Assembly: GCF_022024015.1 (NCBI RefSeq)
Contig: NZ_CP091786.1
Coordinates: 2,728,001-2,792,000 of the forward strand
DNA from: Prevotella sp. E9-3
GTDB taxonomy: Bacteria; Bacteroidota; Bacteroidia; Bacteroidales; Bacteroidaceae
Reading direction: 5' to 3'
Length of the DNA stretch: 64,000 nt
Part shown: positions 8,145 through 17,500 of the stretch, in pieces
How the letters are laid out: every line of letters starts with the position of its first letter
Numbering within the stretch: the first letter of the stretch is position 1
Made by a program: the position numbers and the translations under genes
Notes under the pieces: generated by a model
Told to the model about the DNA's origin: nothing
The model's input: the letters and a program-made list of their open reading frames with translations, nothing else
Database searches by the model: none

Positions 8145-8960
8145 ATGAAACAATATTTAGAGTTACTGGACCGCATATTGCGCGAAGGCGTGGAAAAGGG
8201 CGACCGTACAGGTACAGGCACACTAAGCGTGTTCGGCCATCAGATGCGGTTCAACCTGGAGGAAGGATTTCCTCTACTTACCACCAAGAAACTGCACCTG
8301 AAAAGTATCATCTATGAGCTTTTATGGTTCCTGCAGGGCAACACCAACGTACACTGGCTACAAGAACATGGTGTGAGAATATGGAACGAATGGGCCGATG
8401 AGCAAGGTGAACTCGGTCCTGTCTATGGACACCAATGGCGTTCATGGCCCGACTATGATGGCGGTTCCATCGACCAGATAAAGATTATCCTCGACCAGTT
8501 GAAGAACAATCCGAACTCACGTAGAATGCTGGTATCAGCATGGAATGTAGCAGAAGTAAACAAGATGGCCCTACCTCCCTGCCACACGATGTTTCAGTTC
8601 TACGTAGCCCCACCTCGTGAGGAAGGCGACAAGCCCCGTCTCTCACTACAATTGTATCAACGCAGTGCCGACACTTTCCTCGGTGTTCCTTTCAACATTG
8701 CGTCTTACGCATTGCTGTGCATGATGGTGGCTCAGGTTTGCGATATGAAACCAGGCGACTTTATCCACACTACAGGCGACACTCACTTGTATTTGAACCA
8801 TCTTGAACAAGCCCGTTTGCAGCTGACACGTACCCCACGTCCACTGCCCAAGATGCGCATCAATCCAGATGTGAAAGACTTGTTCTCGTTCAAGTATGAG
8901 GATTTCCAATTAGAGGACTACGATCCTTGGCCACATATCAAGGCCGAGGTAAGCGTGTAA
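8145..8960 (+). CDS. thyA: Thymidylate synthase
   Basis: The product is 271 residues, close to the 264 of E. coli ThyA. The start is [15 protein letters not shown] followed by the folate/dUMP loop [18 protein letters not shown]. The catalytic Cys is residue 146 in [10 protein letters not shown]. The [20 protein letters not shown] signature and the C-terminus with '[10 protein letters not shown]' are also present. It converts dUMP to dTMP with methylenetetrahydrofolate, yielding dihydrofolate that the folA product at 43683-44162 recycles; the two genes are not adjacent here. The 74-bp upstream gap carries repeated ACTAG words and no clear -7 box, so it may be transcribed with the rsmF-type gene. 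A strong terminator follows. Confidence 0.97.
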   Translation: MKQYLELLDRILREGVEKGDRTGTGTLSVFGHQMRFNLEEGFPLLTTKKLHLKSIIYELLWFLQGNTNVHWLQEHGVRIWNEWADEQGELGPVYGHQWRSWPDYDGGSIDQIKIILDQLKNNPNSRRMLVSAWNVAEVNKMALPPCHTMFQFYVAPPREEGDKPRLSLQLYQRSADTFLGVPFNIASYALLCMMVAQVCDMKPGDFIHTTGDTHLYLNHLEQARLQLTRTPRPLPKMRINPDVKDLFSFKYEDFQLEDYDPWPHIKAEVSV

Positions 8961-8990
8961 ATAAGAAAACTCGTACCGTTTCTTATAGAA

Positions 8991-9027
8991 AACAAGAGTG
9001 CCATTAGCTTTGGCACTCTTGTTTTTT
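8991..9027 (+). terminator. Rho-independent terminator after thyA
   Basis: A 13-bp perfect stem (AACAAGAGTGCCA at 8991-9003 with its complement at 9011-9023) encloses a 7-base loop and is followed by a T run. Confidence 0.85.
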
Positions 9028-9052
9028 AATCCGAATTTGGAAAGGGAAATGA

Positions 9053-9583
9053 TTATTGAGCCTTGTAGAAAGGACCTTCCTCAGTCCATCCCTGACGACC
9101 ATCCTGAATGTAGTAGCGTTTTAGGAACATACCAATATCACCTTTTTCGGGATACATGATTTCAGCCTCATCAGTACCAAGTTCATCGGCATCCAGATCA
9201 TGTCTTACACCAGAACCGCCATCATACCAAGTCCCCTTAGTCCAGTTCATCACCAGTTTCAAATTAGTTACTGTAAAGGTACCTTCCTTACTTTTCTCTT
9301 CCATCAAGACTCGGTTGTCATCTATATAATCATAAAAGCGTTCATAATACTTACATTGGCCATTGTCCTGGAACACATAGCCAGCAGCATGGTGCCCTTC
9401 ATCAACAGGCTGTCCAGGCTCTCCCCAAATCCAAGTTCCTACAATACGATCATTTATAACAACAGTCGGTTCACCTGATTTGCCATTGTTATCATTAGAA
9501 TCGTCATCATCACCGCAAGCCACAAAAGCCAGCGAACCTAATACTAAGCCTGCCAAGAGGCTGAAAAACTGAATCTTTTTCAT
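9053..9583 (-). CDS. Lipoprotein with lipocalin-like domain, paralogue of 9970-10458
   Basis: The product is 176 residues. The lipoprotein signal ends at SLAFVACGDDDDS; the acidic residues after the Cys are typical of surface-exposed Bacteroidota lipoproteins. The mature part begins DRIVGTWIWGEPG and contains the repeated pattern AGYVFQDNGQCKYYERF and TFTVTNLKLVMNW, as in small lipocalin-like/DUF beta-barrel proteins. It ends QGWTEEGPFYKAQ. The upstream paralogue has the same order of motifs. Function unknown. A -7 box at 9784-9791 gives a long leader of nearly 200 bases. Confidence 0.7.
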   Translation of the reverse strand: MKKIQFFSLLAGLVLGSLAFVACGDDDDSNDNNGKSGEPTVVINDRIVGTWIWGEPGQPVDEGHHAAGYVFQDNGQCKYYERFYDYIDDNRVLMEEKSKEGTFTVTNLKLVMNWTKGTWYDGGSGVRHDLDADELGTDEAEIMYPEKGDIGMFLKRYYIQDGRQGWTEEGPFYKAQ

Positions 9584-9847
9584 TTCTGTTACTATTAGAA
9601 GATTAAACTTTACTGAATAATTACTCTTTGTACAGAGTTTTTAAATAATACGCTTTCTTACCATACGCGAAAATAAGTCATATTAAACGGTGTAAAGTTA
9701 AACCTTTTATTACATGCCATCGATTTCATATTCGCAGAAATATCTTTCATATTCACAGAAAAACGTGTCATTATTCATTATTACAAAGATATTCTCATTA
9801 TTTTCAGCAAATCGGCTAATAAAAGCAACCTAAAACCAATAAAATAC
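9584..9847. other. Gene-free stretch upstream of the lipoprotein, with a - strand promoter
   Basis: It is AT-rich with no credible open frame. It includes a perfect -7 box on the - strand (TATCTTTG, plus-strand positions 9784-9791) for the lipoprotein gene. The short word TTCGCAGAAATATC is partly repeated (ATATTCGCAG, ATATTCACAG). The remainder looks like a long untranslated leader. Confidence 0.5.
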
Positions 9848-9892
9848 CAAAAATAAAAAGGGCGCGCTCGCTGACGACTCAGCTGGCGCGCC
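9848..9892 (-). terminator. Terminator for the 9970-10458 lipoprotein
   Basis: On the - strand a two-part stem (GGCGCGC 9861-9867 with GCGCGCC 9886-9892, and GCTGA 9870-9874 with TCAGC 9879-9883) is followed by CTTTTTATTTTT. Confidence 0.75.
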
Positions 9893-9969
9893 TTCACATA
9901 ATAAGATCAGTAGTCTGTTGAAAAAGGTATTTATATTAAAGGTCAATATTTCGTCAAGAAAGATTTCTA

Positions 9970-10458
9970 TCACTTTTTGTAAAACGGTCCTTCTTCGGAC
10001 CAACCTTGAGGGCCTTCATGCGTTGGGAAATAACGCTTTAAGTACATCCCCCGAGTTTCCTGTTTTGGATACATTATTATAATTTCGTCTATATCATTAA
10101 CATTTTCTTCATATCTTCCACTAACTGCATCATAATAGGACACGTGGTTCCATGTGATAACCAGTTTGATACCATTCACAGTATAAGCACCTGTTTCATT
10201 CAGTTCGTAATCAAGCTTTTGCGTACCTGGCACTAAAAACCGTTCATAATGAACAACTTTTCCATTGGCCTCGAACACATAACCTGCCGCACAATCAGTT
10301 TCTGTTTCTTGTATCTCAGAGCGCTCTCCAATCCAAGTACCAATTATACGATCACTCACATCTATATTATTATCATCGTCGTGACTACAAGCCATTAAAG
10401 CCTGTGAGCCTACAACAAAGCCCATTAAGAGGCTTATCAATTTACCTCTCTTTTTCAT
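9970..10458 (-). CDS. Lipoprotein with lipocalin-like domain, paralogue of 9053-9583
   Basis: The product is 162 residues. The lipoprotein signal has its Cys in SQALMACSHDDD, again followed by acidic residues. The mature part reads DRIIGTWIGERSE, then AGYVFEANGKVVHYERF, YTVNGIKLVITWNH and finally QGWSEEGPFYKK. These blocks align one by one with the neighbouring gene, so the pair arose by tandem duplication. Each gene has its own promoter and this one its own terminator, so they can be expressed independently. Function unknown; possibly ligand-binding at the cell surface, by analogy to lipocalin folds. Confidence 0.7.
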   Translation of the reverse strand: MKKRGKLISLLMGFVVGSQALMACSHDDDNNIDVSDRIIGTWIGERSEIQETETDCAAGYVFEANGKVVHYERFLVPGTQKLDYELNETGAYTVNGIKLVITWNHVSYYDAVSGRYEENVNDIDEIIIMYPKQETRGMYLKRYFPTHEGPQGWSEEGPFYKK

Positions 10459-10491
10459 AGTAGAATAATTTTAGTAATAGTTTGTCGTTTG

Positions 10492-10499
10492 CAAAGATA
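10492..10499 (-). promoter_or_regulatory. -7 promoter element for the 9970-10458 lipoprotein
   Basis: The - strand reads TATCTTTG, a perfect TAnnTTTG box, 33 bases before the start codon. Confidence 0.6.
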
Positions 10500-10638
10500 C
10501 AAATAAAAATGTGAAAACTTGTTTATATTTTCGCATTTTTGTCGTTCAAAATCACAATTTTTTCATTCAAATTCACAATTTAGGCTTTCATAATCGTAAA
10601 ATGGTCATAAAATAGTCAACATTCTCACTAAAATGCCT

Positions 10639-10646
10639 TACATTTG
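10639..10646 (+). promoter_or_regulatory. -7 promoter element for the AraC-type gene; near-leaderless
   Basis: TACATTTG fits TAnnTTTG and ends only 5 bases before the ATG at 10652, which predicts a leaderless or nearly leaderless transcript. Confidence 0.55.
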
Positions 10647-10651
10647 CAAAT

Positions 10652-11797
10652 ATGAAAGCGATTATATTTACAGTAATGCCAATGTTCGTATGCCTGTTTT
10701 GGACAGTCATGCTGACAATCTCTTTACGTGAACGTTTCAACAAGGCTCGCGCCCATCTGCTCGTATTCATGATTGTAGCGAGCATACTTTATTGGGGACA
10801 TTATATATTTTTCAACCATGACAAAGCGTTGGTTCCACTGGCAGACACGCTCTATTCCGTCGCCAACCTGTCGGTTTATCCACTCTACTACCTATATATA
10901 TGTTCACTCACCAAACGTGATTATACCATTCATCTGCAATGGATGTGGCTAACACCAGCCATTTTTAGTGGTATTATAATTGGTTCGTTGTATCTCATGA
11001 TGGATGCCACTCAAACCGAGCGATTTATAGAAAACTATCTTTATCGCAATCATTTTGAAGGTATTTCCAACTTGGAAGAGATACAAGCCATCACCCACTC
11101 ATTGTGTAAATTCATCTTTGCTTTACAGATTATTCCTGTATTTGTATTTGGCTGGCACCACATAAAGAAGTTTAATGAAACAGTAGCAAACACCTATGCC
11201 GATACAGAAAATAAGGTGTTAACTCCGCTCCACTCACTGCTCATTTTCTTTGCTGTAACCTCAATAGCCTCGTTTGTGTGCAACCTCATAGGCCGTTACC
11301 GTTTTGCCGATTCTATCATACTGCTGGCTATTCCATCCATACTATTCTCTATATTACTTTTCGCCCTTGGGTATGTGGGCTACAAGCAAGAATTCTCTAT
11401 CACTGACATTGAAAAAGATGAGGTAGAGGCCGATGAATCAATGGTTGAGCAAGCCAATATGCAGGAATTGCGCCAACGCATTGAACAACTCATGCATGAC
11501 GAACAGTTATTCCGCCAGCACAACATGAAGATTATCGATTTAGTTCATCGCTTAGGCACCAATCGCAATTACATCTATCGTGCCATCAATCTTGACATGG
11601 GTATTTCATTCACAGAATATGTCAACCGCATGCGCATCGACTATGCCATCGAGCTCATCAACCAGCAGCCCACTCGCCTACTCTCTGAAATAGGTGAAGA
11701 AGCCGGTTTCAGTAGTCCCACGTCATTCTATCGCAATTTCAAACTATACAAAGGCATCAGTCCCAAGGAATACCAACAGAACGTTAATCTTCCCTAA
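10652..11797 (+). CDS. Membrane-anchored AraC-family transcriptional regulator
   Basis: The product is 381 residues. The N-terminal half has about seven hydrophobic segments (for example FTVMPMFVCLFWTVMLTIS and SILFSILLFALGYVGY). A charged linker (about 255-280) follows, then a C-terminal AraC/XylS DNA-binding domain with two helix-turn-helix units: IIDLVHRLGTNRNYIYRAIN and then SEIGEEAGFSSPTSFYRNFK. It ends KGISPKEYQQNVN. Such integral-membrane AraC proteins are common in Bacteroidota and presumably sense an envelope signal directly. Its targets are unknown; the divergent lipoprotein pair and the following flippase-like gene are the closest candidates. Confidence 0.87.
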   Translation: MKAIIFTVMPMFVCLFWTVMLTISLRERFNKARAHLLVFMIVASILYWGHYIFFNHDKALVPLADTLYSVANLSVYPLYYLYICSLTKRDYTIHLQWMWLTPAIFSGIIIGSLYLMMDATQTERFIENYLYRNHFEGISNLEEIQAITHSLCKFIFALQIIPVFVFGWHHIKKFNETVANTYADTENKVLTPLHSLLIFFAVTSIASFVCNLIGRYRFADSIILLAIPSILFSILLFALGYVGYKQEFSITDIEKDEVEADESMVEQANMQELRQRIEQLMHDEQLFRQHNMKIIDLVHRLGTNRNYIYRAINLDMGISFTEYVNRMRIDYAIELINQQPTRLLSEIGEEAGFSSPTSFYRNFKLYKGISPKEYQQNVNLP

Positions 11798-11825
11798 CAG
11801 AACATTCAATACCACGTTTTTTTCG

Positions 11826-11833
11826 TAATTTTG
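11826..11833 (+). promoter_or_regulatory. -7 promoter element for the flippase-like gene
   Basis: TAATTTTG fits TAnnTTTG and ends 10 bases before the ATG at 11844. Confidence 0.5.
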
Positions 11834-11843
11834 TGGCACTGTT

Positions 11844-12845
11844 ATGAAGAATACCCAAAACATTTTCAAAATACTATTGCCCATTATTTTGGGAGGAGGC
11901 ATTCTCTATTGGATGTATAGAGGTTTTGACTTCCAGAGCATTCGCCATATACTAACCGACGAGATGGACTGGACATGGATGTTACTATCCTTCCCTTTTG
12001 GCATTTTAGCCCAAGCCTTCCGTGGATGGCGCTGGCATCAAACACTGGAACCGATGGACGAGCATCCAAGAAAAAGTGTTACCCTCAACGCTGTTTTCCT
12101 AAGCTATGCCGCCTCATTGGCCATTCCACGTATAGGCGAATTCACTCGCTGTGGTATTTTGAAACGTTGGGAAGGCATTTCCTTTGCCAAAGCCTTAGGC
12201 ACGGTGGTCACCGAACGCGCTGTTGACACGCTCATGGTGATACTCTACTCGGGACTGATTCTATTGTTCGAGTTGAGCACCTTTGGCACATTTTTCAAAA
12301 AGACAGGCACATCAGTTGACCATATACTGAGTAATTTCTCACTGACAGGATGGCTGGTAACGGGCATTTGCTGCATAGCCGTACTGTTATTACTTCATAT
12401 ACTGCTGGGCCGTCTGTCAATATACAATAAGGTAAGAATGACGCTACACAGTATCTGGGAGGGAGTACTCTCGCTAAAGGGTGTAAAGAACCTTCCTCTA
12501 TACTTACTTTTTTCCATCGGAATCTGGGTGATGTACTTTCTGCATTTCTACCTTACCTTCTTCTGCTTCGACTTTACCAAGACATTAGGCATCGGCTGTG
12601 CATTGGTATGTTTCGTGGTGGGCAACTTCGCCGTCATCGTTCCTACGCCTAATGGAGCTGGCCCTTGGCACTTTGCCGTGAAGACCATGCTCATTCTATA
12701 TGGCGTTGCCGACGAGCAAGCCCTTTACTTCGTACTCATCGTACACACAATCCAAACCCTTCTGGTCGTTGCGCTTGGCATATGGGCATGGATAAGACTG
12801 TCTTTTACCACATACCAGATTCCACATTCAACAGATAATAACTAA
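11844..12845 (+). CDS. Flippase-like integral membrane protein (lysylphosphatidylglycerol synthase TM region / UPF0104 family)
   Basis: The product is 333 residues with about eight membrane helices. The motif AFRGWRWHQTLEP near residue 57, the run SYAASLAIPRIGEFTRC, the TVVTERAVDTLMV segment and the late VPTPNGAGPWHFAVKTM motif are diagnostic of the family related to the membrane part of MprF. Members move lipids or lipid-linked molecules across the inner membrane; the substrate here is unknown. There is no soluble aminoacyl-transferase domain, so it is not a full MprF. Its own promoter lies just upstream, and pepD follows 66 bp later on the same strand. Confidence 0.85.
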   Translation: MKNTQNIFKILLPIILGGGILYWMYRGFDFQSIRHILTDEMDWTWMLLSFPFGILAQAFRGWRWHQTLEPMDEHPRKSVTLNAVFLSYAASLAIPRIGEFTRCGILKRWEGISFAKALGTVVTERAVDTLMVILYSGLILLFELSTFGTFFKKTGTSVDHILSNFSLTGWLVTGICCIAVLLLLHILLGRLSIYNKVRMTLHSIWEGVLSLKGVKNLPLYLLFSIGIWVMYFLHFYLTFFCFDFTKTLGIGCALVCFVVGNFAVIVPTPNGAGPWHFAVKTMLILYGVADEQALYFVLIVHTIQTLLVVALGIWAWIRLSFTTYQIPHSTDNN

Positions 12846-12911
12846 CCGGTATGTCGAGTGTAGTATGACAAACCTCACACCACATTTCTCATTCCACATT
12901 TCACAAATAAT

Positions 12912-14372
12912 ATGAACGAAATTCAGAACCTATCCCCAACGTGCATTTGGAAAAACTTCTACGCACTGACACAAGTTCCACGTCCAAGTGGACATTTAGA
13001 GAAAATTCAGCAGTTCCTGCTCGATTTTGGCAAGCAGGCTGGCGTGTATGCAGTAAAAGATCCTGCCGGCAATATCCACATGCGCAAAGCTGCTACTCCC
13101 GGTATGGAAAATCGTAAGGGTATTATTCTGCAGGCCCACATGGACATGGTTCCACAAAAGACACCTGAGTCTTCTCACAACTTCGAGACCGATCCTATCC
13201 AACCATGGATTGACGGTGAGTGGGTGAAAGCCAAAGGAACCACACTGGGAGCCGACAACGGTCTGGGTGTTGCTGCCATTATGGCCATCATGGAAGACAA
13301 AACCTTGAAGCACGGTCCCATCGATGCACTGATTACTGCCGATGAAGAAACTGGTATGTATGGTGCCAACGACCTGCCTGAGGGCCAGTTGCAGGGTGAT
13401 ATTCTCTTGAATCTCGACTCAGAACACTGGGGAAAATTCGTTATCGGTTCAGCAGGTGGTATTGATGTTACTGCAACCCTCGACTACAAAGAAGTAGAAA
13501 CAGACAGCGAAGATGCTGCCGTTCGAGTCACAGTGAAAGGTCTTCGTGGCGGTCATTCAGGCTTAGAGATTCATGAAGGTCGTGGCAATGCCAACAAGCT
13601 TCTGGTACAGATGGTACGTGAGTTCATTGAGGAATGTGAAGCCCGTCTAGCCTCTTGGCATGGCGGCAACATGCGCAATGCCATTCCTTTTAAGGCTGAA
13701 GCCGTTCTTACCCTGCCTAAGGAGAATGTTGAAGCACTGAAAGAGCTGGCTACTGAATGGCAGAACGATTTCCGCGACCAGTACAAACAAATTGAAACAC
13801 TGGGCATTGAAGTGACAGTAGAGGAAGTTGACACTCCGAAGACAGAAGTGCCTGTTGAGATTCAGGACAACTTGATCAACGCTATCTACGGCTGCCATAA
13901 TGGAGTAATCCGCATGATTCCAAGTTATCCCGACGTAGTAGAGACTTCCAGCAACCTGGCTATCATTGACATTGAAGAAGGTAAAGCCTCCATCAAGATT
14001 CTGGCCCGTTCAAGTCGCGAGGACATGAAAGAATATATCGTCAACACCCTCGAGAGTGTGTTCAACATGGCAGGGATGAAGGTAGAGACCGCTGGTTCAT
14101 ATGGAGGTTGGGACCCCAATCCCGATAGCGAGATTCTTCACCTGCTGCTGAAGGAATACAAAGAACTGTTCGGACAGGATGGCATCATTCAGGTTGATCA
14201 TGCCGGACTGGAGTGTTCTGTCATCTTAGGCAAGTATCCTCACCTCGATGTGGTGAGCCTTGGCCCCACGATGAAGTCACCACACACTACTACCGAGCGC
14301 GCCCTCATCGCCACCGTAGAGCCGTTCTGGCAGTTGTTGAAGAAAACACTTGAGGACGTTCCCGTTCGCTAA
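12912..14372 (+). CDS. pepD: Aminoacyl-histidine dipeptidase (cytosolic Xaa-His dipeptidase)
   Basis: The product is 486 residues, the usual PepD length. Metal-binding motifs of the M20 family are visible: LQAHMDMV (His, Asp), LGADNGLGVAA (bridging Asp), TADEETGMYGA (general-base Glu and ligand Glu), LLNLDSEHWG (Asp) and SPHTTTERA near the C-terminus (His). It hydrolyses dipeptides such as beta-alanyl-His or Xaa-His in the cytoplasm. The gene follows the flippase-like gene by 66 bp and is ended by a clear terminator. No functional link to its neighbours is evident. Confidence 0.95.
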   Translation: MNEIQNLSPTCIWKNFYALTQVPRPSGHLEKIQQFLLDFGKQAGVYAVKDPAGNIHMRKAATPGMENRKGIILQAHMDMVPQKTPESSHNFETDPIQPWIDGEWVKAKGTTLGADNGLGVAAIMAIMEDKTLKHGPIDALITADEETGMYGANDLPEGQLQGDILLNLDSEHWGKFVIGSAGGIDVTATLDYKEVETDSEDAAVRVTVKGLRGGHSGLEIHEGRGNANKLLVQMVREFIEECEARLASWHGGNMRNAIPFKAEAVLTLPKENVEALKELATEWQNDFRDQYKQIETLGIEVTVEEVDTPKTEVPVEIQDNLINAIYGCHNGVIRMIPSYPDVVETSSNLAIIDIEEGKASIKILARSSREDMKEYIVNTLESVFNMAGMKVETAGSYGGWDPNPDSEILHLLLKEYKELFGQDGIIQVDHAGLECSVILGKYPHLDVVSLGPTMKSPHTTTERALIATVEPFWQLLKKTLEDVPVR

Positions 14373-14397
14373 ACGGTTCTCAAAGCAAGAAGACATT

Positions 14398-14437
14398 AAG
14401 GAGTTTAGGTTTCTGTCAAGCCTAAACTCCTTTTATT
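14398..14437 (+). terminator. Rho-independent terminator after pepD
   Basis: AAGGAGTTTAGG (14398-14409) pairs perfectly with CCTAAACTCCTT (14421-14432), with T-rich sequence following. Confidence 0.85.
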
Positions 14438-14442
14438 TACTA

Positions 14443-14509
14443 CGCAAACGTTTTCGTACTGTTTACTATAAGGTAATCAATACTGTATTACTTATAATCT
14501 ATAATTTTG
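14443..14509 (+). promoter_or_regulatory. Operator-like palindrome and promoter of the GH127 gene
   Basis: CGCAAACGTTTTCGTA (14443-14458) is a LacI-family-like near-palindrome centred on CG at 14449-14450. The -7 box TAATTTTG is at 14502-14509. No -33 TTTG is visible, as expected for an activator-dependent promoter. The GH115 gene has the same site at the same spacing (21847-21911). Confidence 0.6.
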
Positions 14510-14553
14510 CAACGAGTAAGTAATAATGATATTATTCAACAGTAAACTATCAC

Positions 14554-17500
14554 ATGAAAAAAAATTATTTATTAACAATTGCATTGGCGCTATCGATGAC
14601 CTGTAAAGGGCAAGAGTATAGCGTATTCCATGATGGACTCATTGGCAATATTTCCCCAAAAGGGTGGTTGTTAGAATTCCTTCAACGACAGAAAAATGGA
14701 CTCACCGGTCACCCTGAAGCGATGGCCTATCCCTACAACTCATGTCTATGGGCAGGAGAGATTCCACGTGTAAACGAGAATCCTGATGCAAAAGACTGGT
14801 GGCGTTATGAGCAAACGGCTTATTACACTGACGGACTATTGCGCTTGGGGTATCTGATCAATGACGACTCCTTCATCCAAAAGGGCGAAGAAGGCATCAG
14901 TTATACCATTGAGCATGCCCAAAGTAATGGCCGACTGGGAAATTCCAAGATTGAGTCGCTTTGGCCAATGGCAGTATTCTTCCGTGCCATGCAAGCCAAC
15001 TATTGGAAAACGGGCGACATAAAAATTGTGGAGGCACTGGAAAAGAACTATCTGAGTCTGAACTCCTCACTGCTCACCAATGGGCGCCGCCACATTGTCA
15101 ATATCGAGGGAATGCTCTGGGTGTATGGCATCACTGGCAACCAAACATTGCTGAACCTAGCAGAAACAGCTTATAACGCTGGTGGATTCGAACTTGATGC
15201 CTCTGTAGCCGGTTCGCCATATCTCATCGACATGCATGGCGTTACCTATGCTGAGATGCTGAAAATTCCCCTTTTGCTCTATGCCTATACTGGCAAACAG
15301 AACTATCTGGACTTAGCCATGAATGCTGAACGCAAATTGGAACGAGACCATTTGCTGCCCGACGGACTCTATACCAGTGCCGAATACACATTGGGACTCG
15401 ATGTTGACGTGGCTCACGAAACTTGCGACATCACCGACTACACCTGGTCATTGGGCTACTTCCTGCAAGTAACAGGCGATGCCGAATGGGCCGACCGTTT
15501 GGAACGTGCCGTATTTAATGCTGGTTTGGGAGCTATCAGCAAAGACTTCAAGGCACTTCAGTATTTCTCTTCTGTCAACCAGCTCATCTGCACAGGAACA
15601 TCCGACAACAATGCTTTTAAGCGCGGAAGCACATGGATGGCCTATCGTCCTGTACATGAGACAGAGTGCTGTGTAGGCAATGTAAACCGAATGATGCCCA
15701 ATTTTGCTTCCCGTCTGTGGATGCGTGGCAAAGATGGAGATATCGTGGCCACACTCTATTCGCCCAACACCACTGCATTTGACATTAATGGAAAGACTGT
15801 CACCATTAAGGAAGAAACCTCCTACCCTTTTTCAGATATCATCCGATTCACCATCAACAGTGAAGGTTCAACTGATTTTCCCCTCACCCTCCGTATTCCC
15901 GGTTGGTGCAAAGAGGCCAGCCTCAGCATAAACGGACAGGCAGCAAACATAGAACTGACTCCTTCCACCTTCGTCACACTGAACCGTTCATTCAACAACG
16001 GTGATATAATTGAGCTGCGCCTGCCTATGGAAGTACGCCTACAACAGGCTGCTGAAGGTCAGGGATGGTATGTAGAGCGTGGTCCATTACTGTACAGTTA
16101 TGCCATTCCACAGAAGAAAGTTGAGGATACCAAGACCTATTCCAACATGAATGGCAAACATTCTGAGAATCCCGACTTCAAATGCTGGAGCATCACTCCC
16201 GACGGTCCTTACAACTATGGTTTTGATCCCTCACTGCTCAACGGAAACAAAATCATCGTTTCTACAAAGACATTGAACGAAGGCTCCTACCCCTACGACT
16301 TGGCCAATGCACCTGTAAGCATCACGATTCCTGTTCGCAAGATTCAGTGGAGCGTACAGAATGGACGTAACACGCCTCTGCCTGGCGCTGGAAATGTGAT
16401 AGCTACAGAAGACACCGAGAACATTACTTTGGTTCCCTATGGCTGCACCGAACTGCGTTTGACTGTTTTCCCTGAAGCTACGGTCAGTGACATTCCCGAA
16501 GAGACACTGATTGTAAATCCAGACTTTGAAAAGCTCGATGCCAACACTTACAATGCCGGTGGTGTGGAACACAAAACATGGGTGCCTTATGGATGGAGTG
16601 TGCAAGGCCAAATCAATGGTGTGTCATACGGTATCAACAACGATGCCCTTAATCATCATGGCGACAATGTATGCTGGTTTCGCCTACTCCCTTTTTCAGA
16701 AAACTTTGAGCTTTATCAGGTAGTCCCTGCCGAAAAACTCGGTGCAGGAACCTATCGAGTTTCTTGTCTTCTGTGGAATAATGTCAATCAGAAAGGCAAT
16801 TGCCGTCTGTTTGCCAACCAGTCTGTACAGTATTTTGGAAGTCCTCATGAATATATAAACAATCGTGTGAGCGGCGAAAAAGCCACCTACGCCGGTTATC
16901 CAGGAACCCCCGATGGTACATTTGAGTTGAAGAATATGCAAGTCCTCGTCACCCTCGCCGAAGGTGAAGACCTACGTTTAGGTATCCGTTCCGACGGCAG
17001 AAGGAGTGATGGTACCAGAGTCAGCGATGGTACTGGATGGTTCAAGGTTGACTATTTCAAAATAGAAAAGGTTGCCGATGAAGAGAAGCCAGTAGAGAAC
17101 ACAGGTGCGGCGCCAGTGTTCATTGTCTGCGGACAGTCAAACAGCGATGGTCGCATACCAGCTTCTGACTTTCCCTCCTATCTAAAGACCGACCTCTGCA
17201 ACTATTGCTACGACGACGGTTCACACTTCCAGAATGGCGTATTCTCACCTTATACCCCTCATACCTACGAGAATGGCCGTACCGATCGCTTTGCCTACGA
17301 TGCCTTCGTTTATCACTATCTGCAGAAATCACTGCAAGAACCTTTCTATGTAGTCAAGCTCACCTTGGGTGGCACTGCTATTGACCCATCGTGTCCTAAT
17401 TCCAATAGTGGGCATTACTGGTCGTGCAACCCTTCTTGGTACAACAACCAGACAGCTACTTCTCAAGGAGGCCATTCGCTGATGAAGTCTTTTGAACGCG

